Shown: positions 21,078 through 32,340 of the stretch, piece by piece
Numbering within the stretch: the stretch's first letter is position 1
Layout: each line of letters begins with the position of its first letter
Assembly: GCA_018398585.1 (NCBI GenBank)
Contig: JAGTTD010000007.1
Span: forward strand, 14,252,320-14,316,319
Source of the DNA: Simmondsia chinensis
Taxonomy: Eukaryota; Streptophyta; Magnoliopsida; Caryophyllales; Simmondsiaceae
Reading direction: 5' to 3'
DNA length: 64,000 nt
Translations under genes and position numbers: made by a program
The notes under the pieces: generated by a model
What the model was told of the DNA's origin: nothing
Databases searched by the model: none
What the model saw: the letters and a program-made list of their open reading frames with translations, nothing else

Positions 21078-21619
21078 TTGTTTATAATTGAGTGATATCA
21101 ATACCAACTACTTTTTATACTAATTTGAAATTGTTAATAATTTGTAAATTTTTTTAATTTTGAAATATAAATATCTTTTCAATCATTCATTTTGTAATTC
21201 TTAAAAAAAAAAAAATTTAAATAAAAATTCGTATATAAAAAAAAAAAAAAATTTTTTCCCTCTTTTGTGTTATTTTATTATGTTACTTGTATTCTGTCTT
21301 TAAGTTCATCTTTATTTTGATTTAAGTTTACTTTGTTCGAATTTCAAAATTTAGATTAGATATTTTTCAAAGTTAGGGTTGCTATTCCTAAGTTTTCCAA
21401 ACCTCTTGTAATACCTATTTTTCCTTCAGAATTTAGCTTCGTTAAATTTTGTGTTATATATATTTTTTTTTCCTTCGTTGTTGTTACCTTTTTCCTTTAA
21501 CTTTGTAGTTTTTTATTTTTACTTTGTATGCAACATTTAATTGAAAAAGAAAAACCCATTTTGACCCTGAAATTGAAAAAACACTTCGATTGATTAGGAA
21601 AGAAAAAAGAGCAGAAAAC
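21078..21619 (+). other. 5' untranslated leader of E5
   Basis: T-rich, no gene. It aligns with 6134-6797 of E3. A poly-A run near 21207 and another near 21236 look like slippage expansions. Confidence 0.6.
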
Positions 21620-22775
21620 ATGGCTACTAATACTGAAAATGAAGACGAAAGGACTTTGAAAGACTTTGTTGTACCTACTATTGGGGGATCCACCTCCAGT
21701 ATACAGGCGAATAATTTTGAAATAAAACCTGCTATTATACAAATGATTCAACAAACAGTTCAATTTGGTGGTCTATCCAGTGAAGACCTAAACCTACATA
21801 TCCCTAACTTCTTAGAGATCTTACGCTTAAGATTGTTTCCGTTTTCACTACGAGATAAAACCAAAGCTTGGTTGATGTCATTACCTTCTGGAACTATACT
21901 ACTTGGGACAATTTGGCTCCAAGATTTCTTGCAAAATACTTTCCACCAGCCCAATCTGCTAAAATGAGGAGTGACATCACCTCGTTTGTACAATATGACT
22001 CTGAATCATTGTATGAAGCATGGGAGTGTTTTAAAGAACTTTTGCGTAGGTGCCCACATCACGGTTCCCCTACTTGGATGCAAGTCCAAACATTTTATAA
22101 CGGTTTGGCACCTAATAACCAAACAATGGTAGACGCGGCGGCTGGAGGATCGCTAAACCTCAAAACTCCAGAAGATGCATATGAATTGCTAGAAGTAATG
22201 GCTAGCAATAATTATGCAAGAGCAATTCAGCAGAAAAAACCTATGGGGATGTACGAGCTTGATACAATAACAAAGCTAAATGCTGAGATTGCAATGCTCA
22301 AGAAACAGGTAAGTAACATGAACGTAAATGCTATAAATTCTCCTGTACTAACGTGTGAATTTTGTGCAGGGAATCATTCCAGCATAGAGTGCCAAACAGG
22401 AAATCCTTTCGCCCCATCAACCCATGAGCACGCCAATTTTATTTCAAATTTTCAAAAAAATAATCCCTATTCCAATACGTATAATCCTGGGTGGAGAAGC
22501 CATCCAAATTTTTCATGGAATAACCAAGGGATTGAAAAACAACTTTTTCATCCCCTGGAAAGAAAGACTGATCTCGAGGAATTGCTCAATAAGTTTATGC
22601 AAGATACTAGAAGTTTCATGCAAAACACTGAAGCAACTCTTTGAAATCAAGAAGCGACAATTAGAAACCTTGAGACCCAAATTGGGCAAATTTCAAATCA
22701 CCTTTCTGAAAGATCTCAAGGTTCCTTACCCAGTAACACCATCACTAACCCATGAGAGCAAGTAAAAGCAATAGA
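21620..22775 (+). pseudogene. gag: gag of E5
   Basis: Starts at ATG 21620 (MATNTENEDERTLKDF). It retains the KPAIIQMIQQTVQFGGL segment lost by E3 but lacks the following segment around NGVSDDAI that E3 keeps. A one-base loss near 21898 shifts frame before TTWDNLAPRFLAKYFPP. The rest reads through ESLYEAWECFKELLRRCPHH, a zinc knuckle CEFCAGNHSSIEC (intact, CX2CX3HX4C) near 22355, and a Gln/Asn-rich tail. TGA at 22642 stands where E3 has CGA. Confidence 0.87.
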
Positions 22776-23830
22776 ATTACGAAGTGGGAAAGTTTTGAAA
22801 GAACCAACTCAGGAAGACCAACCCATGCCAGCTGAACAACCCATAATTGACTTGTCCACTGAAAAAAATTAGGAAATACAAAATGAGGAAGGGACAAAAA
22901 CCCAGAACGAAAATGAACCAAAAAGGGCTGAACCTCAACCCTACAAACCAAAAGTCCCATTCCCTCAATGCTTGAAAAAGACAAAAGCAAATGAACAATT
23001 TGCCAAATTTTTGGAAATTTTCAAAAAGTTACACATCAATTTTCCTTTTGCTGACATGTTAGAACAGATGCCCAAATATGCAAAATTCATGAAAGAAATT
23101 CTGTCTAACAAAAGGAAGTTGGGAGAATTCGAAACGGTAGCGCTTACTGAAGAATGTAGTGCCATATTACAAAAGAAGTTGCCTCCCAAGTTAAAAGACC
23201 CAGGGAGTTTTATAATACCTTGCACCATTGGTTCCATTAGTTTTGATAAAGTTTTATGCGATTTAGGTGCAAGTATAAATTTAATGCCTCTCTCTGTTTT
23301 CAGAAAGCTTGGACTCGGAGAAGTGAAGCCTACCACCATATCTCTCCAACTTGCGGACAGATCAATCAAGTATTCTAGAGGTGTGATTGAAGATGTCCTT
23401 GTGGAGGTCGATAAATTCATCTTCCCGGCAGACTTCATAGTACTTGACATGGAAGAGGATCGTGAGATACCTCTTATTTTAGGCCGACCCTTCCTTGCTA
23501 CAGGAAGGACCTTGATTGACGTACAACAAGAAAAGCTGATCCTAAGGGTACAAGATGAACAGGTAACCTTCAACGTCTTTAATGCCATTCAATTTTCCTC
23601 TAACATGGATTCTTGTTTTGAGGTTGATGTTATAGATGAGTTGGTCACTGAGACATTCAGGGACACATTTCCCAAGTTGCCTCTTGAAGCGTGTCTAACA
23701 AAATCTGGAACCATAGACACATAAGACGAGTTGACAAGGGAATGTGCCGAAAACCTGAAAGCTGCGAACCACTTGATTCACACCGCGAAATCAGAGTGGA
23801 AGACATTCAAGCAATTGAATTCAGCAAGGA
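22776..23830 (+). pseudogene. pro: protease region of E5
   Basis: A linker with a TAG at about 22870, then 250 open codons (22972-23724). The pre-protease helix segment (LEQMPKYAKFMKEIL), the aspartic protease active site in FDKVLCDLGASINLMP (about 23245-23290), the flap LQLADRSIKYSRG and LILGRPFLATGRTL are all intact. The linker to RT (FNVFNAIQF, DVIDELVTETFRD) ends at a TAA at 23722. Antisense frames here are shadows. Confidence 0.88.
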
Positions 23831-25386
23831 ATGGAAGAAGACGAACCTTCAAAGCTTGAGCTCAAGCCACTGCCACCACATCTCAAATATGCCTATCTTG
23901 GTAACTCTAACTCTTATCCTGTTATTATTAATGCCTCATTGAGCAACATAGAACAGGAAAGGTTACTTAGAGTTTTAAAAGAGCATAAATCAGCAATAGG
24001 ATGGACCCTTTCTGATATTAAGGGAATTAGCCCTTCCATTTGCATGCACAAAATTCTCATGGAAGATAGCTTCAAACCTACTATTCAACCTCAACGGCAG
24101 TTAAACCCTACCATGAAAGAAGTTGTGAGAAAAGAAGTTGTCAAACTATTAGATGCCGGGATAATTTATCCTATATCTGATAGCCCATGGATTAGTCCAG
24201 TACATGTAGTTCCAAAAAAAGGGGGAATAACTGTAATAGAAAATGAAAACAATTAGCTCATCCCCACTAGGACTGTCACCGGATGGAGGGTTTGCATAGA
24301 TTATCGGAAGCTTAATAATGCCACTCGAAAGGATCATTTCCCCTTACCATTCATTGACCAAATGTTGGAAAAATTGGCGGGCCATTCTTATTACTGTTTT
24401 CTTGACAGATATTCTGGGTACAATCAAATTACCATAGCACCTGAGAATTAGGAAAAGACCACTTTTACATGCCTTTATGGTACTTTTGCCTATAGGAGAA
24501 TGCCTTTTGGGTTATGTAATGCTCCTGCAACTTTTCAACGATGTATGATGGCAATCTTTAGTGATATGGTGGAAAATTTTATTGAAGTTTTTATGGATGA
24601 TTTTTCAGTCTTTGGGGATTCATTTGATGGTTGTTTAGCTAATCTTTCTATGGTTTTGAAAAGGTGTACTGACACAAATCTTGTTTTGAATAGGGAGAAA
24701 TTTCATTTTATGGTATAAGAAGGAATTGTGTTAGGACATATGATTTCAAAAAGAGGAATTGAGGTTGATAGAGCAAAAACTGATGTGATTGACCGATTAC
24801 CACCCCCTACTAATGTTAAAGGCATTCGGAGTTTCTTAGGACATGATGATTTCTACAGAAGATTTATTAAGGACTTTTCTAAGATCGCTAAGCCTCTTTG
24901 CAATCTATTGATGAAAGATGCCCCTTTTAACTTTGATAGCGACTGCATGAATGCTTTTGAAACCCTGAAGAGAAAATTAGTGTCGACACCTGTAATCATA
25001 GCACCTGATTGGACCTTACACTTCGAGCTTATGTGCAATTCTAGCGACTATGCTGTAGGGGCTGTCTTAGGACAAAGAAGGAACAAAATTTTTCATGCCA
25101 TTTACTATGCTAGTAGAACTTTGAATGAAGCGCAAATTAACTATGCAACCACCAAAAAGGAGCTACTAGCTGTTGTTTTTGCGTTTGACAAATTTCGTTC
25201 CTACTTGCTTTCCTCCAAGGTAGTTGTTTACACTGATCATGTTGCTCTGAAATATCTTTTTGCAAAACAGGATGCAATACCAAGACTGATTAGATGGATT
25301 TTATTGCTTCAGGAATTTGACTTAGAAATTCGGGATAAAAAGGGAATAGAAAATGTTGTGGCAGATCATCTGTCACGTCTTTAATA
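23831..25386 (+). pseudogene. pol: reverse transcriptase and RNase H of E5
   Basis: RT from LKPLPPHLKYAYLG through KLLDAGIIYPISDS, VCIDYRKLNNATRKDHFPLP, YYCFLDRYSGYNQ, PFGLCNAPATFQRCM and VFMDDFSVFG (catalytic box near 24590), then the thumb [19 protein letters not shown]. The reading frame is kept from 23831 to the end and is broken only by stops at 24254, 24449 and 24716. RNase H has [15 protein letters not shown], with Asn where the first catalytic Asp is expected, then [29 protein letters not shown] and VADHLSRL at 25380. Length is normal. Confidence 0.9.
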
Positions 25387-26750
25387 AGAGGACGAAAGTC
25401 CCTCTATCAACGAAAAATTCCCAGATGAAAGTCTTATGATGGTAAGCAAAAATCCTAATTGTCCATGGTATGCTGACATTGTTAATTATTTGGTTGCACA
25501 GGAACTACCTAAGGATATGACTTACCAACAAAAAAAGAAGTCCCTTGGTGACTTCAAGCATTATTTTTGGGAAGAACCTTTCTTGTACAGGCATTGTGCA
25601 GACCAGATTATCAGAAGATGTGTACCAGATGAGGAAATAGAGGACATTCTACGCCACTGTCACTCCGTTGAAATCGAAGGTCATTATGGAGGAACCAGAA
25701 CTGCAGCTAAAGTTTTACAATCTGGATTTTATTGGCCCACACTTTTTAAGGATGCTTTTAAATTTGTTAGTAAATGCGATAGATGTCAAAGGATAGGAAA
25801 TATTTCTAAAAAAACATGAAATGCCCCTAAAAAACATTTTAGTTGTTGAATTATTTGATGTTTGGGGGATTGATTTCATGGGTCCTTTCCCTTTGTCATT
25901 TTCTAACAGATTTATTTTGGTTGTTGTAGATTATGTGTCGAAGTGGGTTGAAGCAGCTGCTTTTCCAACCAATGATGCTAGAGTAGTAGTAAACTTTGTG
26001 AGAAAGAATATCTTTTCTCGATTTGGAACTCCTAGAGCGATTATAAGTGACGGTGGAAAACATTTTCGTGACCGCCAATTGAGAGTCCTACTGAGTAAGT
26101 ACGAAGTTACGCATGATGTGGGTGCTCCATACCATCCTCAAACGAGCGGACAAGTAGAAGTTTCAAATCGAGAACTGAAAACTATTCTGGAAAAAACGGT
26201 TAGCGCCTCTAGAAAAGATTGGTCAAAAAAGTTAGACGACGCACTTTGGGCATATAGAACAGCATTTAAAACACCAATTGGAATGTCTCCATATCGAATG
26301 GTTTATGGCAAAGCATGCCTTTTACCAGTAGAGTTGGAACATAATGCAAATTGGGCCATGAAAACCATGAATTTCGACTCACAAACTGCAGCAGATAAAA
26401 GGTTATTGCAGATAAATGAGATGGACGAGTTCAGAAATGAAGCATATGAAAATGCTCGAATTTACAAAGACCGAACCAAAAGATGGCATGACAAGCACAT
26501 TTTGAACAAAGAATTCGTAGTGGGACAAAAAAGCTTTACTATTTAACTCCCGCTTACGACTTTTCCCAGGAAAGTTGCGCTCTCGATGGTCAGGACCCTT
26601 TATTGTGAGCCGTGTTTTTCCATATGGCACGGTTGAGATTCAGAATGAGAAAAAGTGCACTTTCAAAGTCAACGGGCAGCGACTGAAACCTTACATTGAT
26701 GGAGTTCTTGAACCACAGAAAACTTCAATTCATCTCAACAATGTTGAATA
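25387..26750 (+). pseudogene. pol: integrase of E5
   Basis: The zinc-binding domain is complete (HCADQIIRRC, HCHSVEIEGHYGG, KCDRCQ). The core has [19 protein letters not shown] and [14 protein letters not shown], with both Asp and the Glu present. Two one-base insertions in A-runs (near 25808 and 26527) shift frame; past the second the C-terminal part continues ([30 protein letters not shown]) to HLNNVE and a stop at 26750. Repaired or not, the domain order matches E3. Confidence 0.9.
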
Positions 26751-28137
26751 ATCCACTCAGGAAGTCGAGCTAACGACTATAACCAAACGTGCTTCTTGGG
26801 AGGCAACCTGAGTGTTTTTATTTTTATTTATCTAATTTTATTTTCCTTTCATTAATTTGTCTCATATTTATTTTTGTTTAAATAGGTATTTCACAATAAG
26901 TTTGGGGGTGGCACGATGTCTACATGCACCATCAAAGAGCAATCCTCAAACCAGGGAAATATTTCTCTCCCACTTGTTCTTTATATTCCTTTTAACATTA
27001 AAAACAATGTTAATTTTTAAATTTGGGGGTGGAAGAGTCAAGTTTTAAAATTTTAATGAATTATTTTTTTTTGTTAAAAAAATAAATAAATAAATAAATT
27101 TTTGACGAAATTTTCTGTTACTGTCTATTTTAGAGTCGGCTTAAGTGCCTCCCAAAGTTCGGAGCCTTTGTATGGGGATGTAAATAGGGTCGGCCAACAA
27201 AAAAATTTTCTGCACTTTAAGTTTTACTGCGCTTTAAATAATAATAATAATATAATAACAACAATATATTATAAAAAAAAAAAATCGCCTATTATTTTGA
27301 AAACTTATCATCATGCTTTTTAGGCTATTTTTCTACTCTTTCTTACTCGTTTACTGTAATTTAATTGGAATAACCTAAGAATCGATTGTTTTTGTGCTTT
27401 AATAGTGAAACAAAAATCTAAGGCATTATCTTGATAAAACCATGGTATTTGAGTTCACAAGTTAGCATAGCTGTTTTACCTTTCTTTCTTATTAAAAGAT
27501 ATTCAAATTTGAATGGATTGCATTAAGGATTATCATCTTATAATAAGCTTTGAAGAGTTATGCCTGAACCTCAAGGAAAAATATTTTAAAAAAAAGTAGG
27601 TAAAATGGTATCTCTAGCACTGCTATCTCACATAAATAAAGATATGTGCTACCCAATATTGAAGGCGTCTCAGTGGTGGCTTCTCTTACTTATGGGTCAT
27701 CGCCCAGGAGTCGGAGCTTGATTCTCGCTGAAGATAAACTTATGAGCCGAAAGTGACTTGAGCAAATAAGTTCCTCTGAAAAAAAAAAAAAGAAGAAAAA
27801 AAAATATTTTAGTTTTGGGCATACTTGATAAAATTTGTTATGAGTGGTATGAATTTTTGTTCTCTATACTGTTTGAATGTCTTGAGATTTAAATGAACTG
27901 ATAAACTTAATTTGCTTTCCTAACTTTTGAAACTTGACTACCTAGGTGATTGACAGGTTTTTTCTTAGAAAGGATGATTTTGCCTTTAGAGCCGTAAATG
28001 TCAATTCTCGGTTATTCATTTATTAATTAGAGTGCACTTGCTTTAAACAGTAGAAAAATTCTTGAAAAACATGAGATATGGTGCAAAAATGTTCAGCCTA
28101 GCTTGAGGACGAGCAAGATTTAAGTTTTGGGGTATTT
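26751..28137 (+). other. 3' untranslated region and polypurine tract of E5
   Basis: About 1.4 kb with no gene. Polypurine-like AAGTTTGGGGGTGGC at 26898 and AAATTTGGGGGTGG at 27019 precede the true tract TTAAGTTTTGGGGTATTT (28120-28137). It has one copy of the repeat that is triplicated in E3 (27663-27728), an AATA/ATA-rich microsatellite near 27235-27265 and a poly-A/G stretch at 27779-27800. Confidence 0.7.
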
Positions 28138-28483
28138 TGATAACCTTAAATTAATATGGATTTATCTATATCATTTTAATATATTTTTAACCATTTTACT
28201 TCTAATTTTTTTCACTTTTGCTCGTTTTTGCTCAGTTTTGACTATTTTGCTACTTTATTGCAAAAACTCCAATTTTGTATTAAATCTTGCTAGTTTTATC
28301 ATTAATATCACTAAGTAAAAGCAAGTTAAATTAAAAAATTGCAAAATAATAACAAAAATTGTACAAAATTAGCAAGAATACCTAACTTACACCCTATTTC
28401 ACAAGTTTTGCTTCAATTTTTAGCTAAAATTCAAGCTTTTATCCTCATTATTCATCTTTTAAGTCTTGTATAATACAATTAAA
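28138..28483 (+). repeat. 3' LTR of E5, piece 1
   Basis: Matches 19253-19600 of the 5' LTR with about 13 differences in the first 215 bases; interrupted by E6 after CAATTAAA. Confidence 0.92.
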
Positions 28484-28918
28484 TGTTACAAATTAATAAA
28501 AATTTACTTGTAATTCATTTAATATTTAGTATTACTTACAAGTTTTAGTCCTTATATTGTAATAGGCAGATTAATGCATTTAGTCAGCATATCTGGCACC
28601 CAAAATATCAGATTCTGCACAGGTCATTATGCGTGTGGGAATCTGTTAGTTGCAAAAGGCGGGAAATGCGGTTATGCAAGTGTTTGAGCGGTAAAATGCA
28701 TCAATCCAGCTGTGCACTTTTCCTTTGGGTTAAAATTGTATAAATTCAGTGCTTATGAATGTAATTGATCATCCAATGAAATTAATACCATTCCTTTATG
28801 GAAAAATTCTGATTTTCTCATCCCCTTCTCTATACTTCTCATCCCCTTCTATTCTTTTTCTCATCTACAATTCTCTTCTACAAGGTTAGGTTTCCAAATT
28901 AATTTTGGGAATTTAACA
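28484..28918 (+). repeat. 5' LTR of E6
   Basis: TGTTACAAATT to ATTTAACA. TATAAATT at 28739 is the likely TATA box, and the end is pyrimidine-rich (CTCATCCCCTTCT repeated). Confidence 0.93.
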
Positions 28919-28920
28919 AA

Positions 28921-28932
28921 TGGTATCAGAGC
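28921..28932 (+). other. Initiator tRNA-Met primer-binding site of E6
   Basis: TGGTATCAGAGC, a full match, two bases after the LTR. The 50-base leader up to ATG 28984 is very short. Confidence 0.88.
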
Positions 28933-28983
28933 TGGTTTATCATTCAAAACCTTAATTAAGCTAGCTTAAACACAAACAAAAAG

Positions 28984-30345
28984 ATGACCGACGGAATTAG
29001 AACAAGATCAGGAGCTGGTGGTGGTGCGGTTTCGGTTCTTGATGCTCCAAATGATAGAAATCAGGAACTTCGCGATCAGATAAAGATCATGGAGGCCAAG
29101 TTTGGTCAAGAATTTGCCGAACCTAAGCAACAAAGTGCCGAGAGCAGAAGCCAAACCGAGAGTATTCATCAAATTCTGAAAATATTGATGGAAAAAGATG
29201 AAAAGAAAGAAGATCGGCTACAACAATTGGAGAAACGACTTGAAAATTTAAAAGATCAGATGACCAAGCACAAAGAATCAAGTGTGGATGCAATTTTAAA
29301 GCCAGCGAGCCAGATTTTCCCTCAAAATCGATCTGAGCAGCAGCAACCCTATGAAAGACAGAGCTTCAAACCTGCACGAGACCCGGGTAAAACACCAAAA
29401 GTTCAGACCACTGTAGGGCCATCTACCTACGTCAGACCAGCTGAATCTCAGCCTTTGCAATGTGATCTTGATGTGGAAAGTCCAGATCGAGTCTCAAACT
29501 TTGAGAAAAATGGATCTACAGCAGCACAAAAACCCCCAGACAGTCAGCCTCGACTGTCAAATGCTCACCCGGATGCAGCAACTGATGAAATCGAACCTGT
29601 TGTGAGACCACCAGAACGATGTTATCAGCAAAGAACTGAGTCCAATGACAAGACCTTGAGCGGCAGAAGCAGCTCGTACCGACAGCCAAGGGTGGAGATC
29701 GACCCTTTCGATGGGAAGCAACCGGAATCGTGGTTAAGGAGATGTGATCGTTTCTTCTTATACTACAATGTACCGGAGGAGGAGAAGCCCCAACTCGCAG
29801 CAGGACACTTACATGGAGATCACGAGGTTTGGTATTACAGTTTGTTGAAATCCAAACCAAATCTGTCTTGGGGCCAATTCGTAGAGGAGATGTGTGAGCG
29901 GTATGGAGAAGGAGAATCTACCGATGTTGTGGATAGCTTTAATAAGCTGGCCCAAACATCAACCGTGAGAGAGTATATGCTCCGATTCGAGAACTTGAGA
30001 GAAAATTTGATGTCCGTTTTGACCATTGCTCTCGAAGATGCCGAGTCTTACTATGTGTCGTGTTTTGTGAGCGGACTTAAGCCTAGGATCAAAAACATGG
30101 TGAAAGCTATTGGTCCTAAGACTTTGTCCAGCGCATACAACAAGGCAAAATTGATAGAAGCAACTCAAGTCCCTTCTTATGACAAAGGGAAGCATTCAGC
30201 CAGCAGCAAGCCGAGACCCCCCTGCAGCAGAACAAGGCTTACAGCAGCAAAAGCAGTGACAGGTTATCAGCTAGACTTTGTTTTCGATGCAACCAACCGT
30301 ATCAACCCGGGCATAGGTGCAAATCACAAGCACTTATGTATGTAA
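28984..30345 (+). pseudogene. gag: gag of E6
   Basis: 453 codons are open from ATG 28984 (MTDGIRTRSG). Residues 20-110 are a charged coiled coil (KEDRLQQLEKRLENLKDQM), 110-235 a proline- and glutamine-rich linker, and 235-370 the retrotransposon Gag core (VEIDPFDGKQPESWLRRCDR, LSWGQFVEEMCERYGEG, VREYMLRFENLREN). A one-base slip near the C-run at 30219 moves the true frame, in which the zinc knuckle CFRCNQPYQPGHRC appears at about 30280. It is therefore one indel away from joining the protease frame. Confidence 0.9.
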
Positions 30346-31085
30346 AAGGGAGCCGGGCACCTGCAGAAAATGAGGCTGACAGTGGAGAATCAGATGCTGA
30401 ACCAGAAGATACCGAATGCATTTCACAAGGCTGCTCAAGTGATGATGAGGTCGAAATTTCCATGAAGGCTCTAACTGGAAGTGGAGCTCATAACATGATA
30501 AAAATCAAAGGAGGGGCTGGGAAACACTCCATTATTATCCTCATTGATAGTGAAAGCACTCACAGTTTCGTTGATCCGAAGTTAATTAAGAAGGTCAAGC
30601 ACGAAGTGACGAAAACTCATCCGTTGGCGGTTATGGTAGCGGATGGGAATTCTTTGACAACACAAAACAAATGCATAGCATTCCCTTGGTCTATGCAAAT
30701 CCATCATTTCACCTTTGATTTCCGAGTGATTCCTTGGGGTGGTTGTGACATGGTGCTCGGAGTAGATTGGATGAGGACCTTCAACCCGGTTGTCTTCGAC
30801 TTCGATAAAATGACCGTGGCTTTTGAGGTTCATGGCACCAAGGTATCTTTGCAAGGCATGTCCGAGGAAGCTCAGCTCAAGTTGATCGAGGCAAAGGATG
30901 TGCAAGGTGGAATTAAAAAGAAGGCAATACAATGGATCGGGCAATTATTCATGGTGAGCTCGGTTATGCAGCAACCGATTCACCCTTCTGCTGTTCAGAT
31001 TTTAATTGATGAGTTCAAAGACATCTTTGAAGAGCCTAAGAGCCTCCCGCCTCAAAGAAGTGTGGATCACGCCATATCTTTGTGA
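30336..31085 (+). pseudogene. pro: protease of E6
   Basis: Acidic linker, then HNMIKIKGGAGKHSIIILID, where SESTHSF replaces the usual D-S-G-S/A-T-H active-site form; the Asp is in LIDSEST at about 30545. WGGCDMVLGVDWM is the conserved end of the protease. The segment then leads into RT (EFKDIFEEPKSLPPQR) and stops at TGA 31083. The Gly-to-Glu change beside the catalytic Asp may reduce activity (inference). Confidence 0.85.
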
Positions 31086-32340
31086 GGAAATTCCGATCCG
31101 TTCAAAATTAGGCCATATCGGTACCCCCATGGCCAAAAGACTGAGATAGAGAGGCAAGTGGAGGAATTACTTCGGTTGAGCTTCATTAGACCAAGCCGAA
31201 GTCCTTTTGCTTCACCCGTGATCCTTGTAAAGAAGAAGGATGGGACAGCCTGTATGTGCATCGATTACCGCCGTTTGAATACTTTAACCGCGAAAGACAA
31301 ATTTTCGATACCGGTCATAGATGACTTGCTTGATGAGCTTCATGGGGCGTGCTTCTTTTCCAAGCTGGACTTACGGCAAGGGCATCATCAGATCCGAGTT
31401 CTCGAATCAGATATATACAAGACCGCTTTCCAAACTCATCATGGCCACTTCGAGTTTGTTGTTATGCCATTCGGTTTAACAAATGCCCCGGCCACCTTCC
31501 AAGCGGCTATGAATGATATCTTCAAGCCTTATTTGAGGAAGTCGGTGCTGGTATTATTCGATGACATACTGATTTATAGTCCGACATATGAAGCTCACCT
31601 CACACACCTTCGACAAGTATTCATCTTAATGCGACAACACCGGTTTTTTGCAAAATTGTCCAAATGCTCTTTTGCTCAAGAGAAGCTTGAATATCTGGGT
31701 CATATCATCTCATCAGAGGGCGTAGCTACTGGTCCTAACAAGATCCGAGCAATGCAAGAATGGTCAACCCCGATCACCTTGAAGCAATTGCGAGGGTTCT
31801 TGGGATTGACCGGATATTATCGAAAATTCATTAAAGGTTATGGTTCCATTCCCAAACCTTTAACGGAGCTCTTGAAGAAGGATGCTTTTGGGTGGAATGA
31901 GAAGGCCTAGGCCGCTTTTGAAGCTCTCAAAACCGCCATGTGTGCAGCACCGATTTTGACCATGCCAAATTTTCTCCGAAGGCTTCGTTTTAGAGACCGA
32001 TGCAAGTGATACGGGTGTTGGGGCTGTTCTCTCTCAAAGAGGAAGGTCCATTGCATATCTAAGTCAAGCTTTAAGCCTCAAACATCAGGCAATGTCAACC
32101 TATGAAAAGGAGTACCTCGCAATTCTCTTAGCCGTGGAGAAGTGGAGGCACTATTTGGAGGGTCATAAATTCACCATTCGGACGGACCACCGAAGCCTCA
32201 AATATCTCCTTGAACAGAAGATTGTGTCAAGAATTCAAAAGAAAGGCTTGATGAAAATGTTAGGCCTTGATTACGACATTGAGTATAGAAGTGGCAAAGA
32301 AAATGCAGCTGCAGATGCACTGTCATGGCGTTTTGAGGAC
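31086..32340 (+). pseudogene. pol: reverse transcriptase and RNase H of E6
   Basis: Same frame as the protease. RT motifs: [57 protein letters not shown] (first Asp), [29 protein letters not shown] (catalytic box), [22 protein letters not shown] at 31908 and a one-base insertion near 31970 break the frame. RNase H follows with TDASDTGVGAVLSQRG, YEKEYLAILLAVEKWRHYL, RTDHRSLKYLLEQ and AAADALS. All catalytic positions I can check are kept. Confidence 0.9.

Noticed and set aside
22965..23588. Minus-strand frame of 207 codons
   Set aside because: It is the antisense shadow of the E5 protease; a matching shadow occurs at 8069-8542 in E3.
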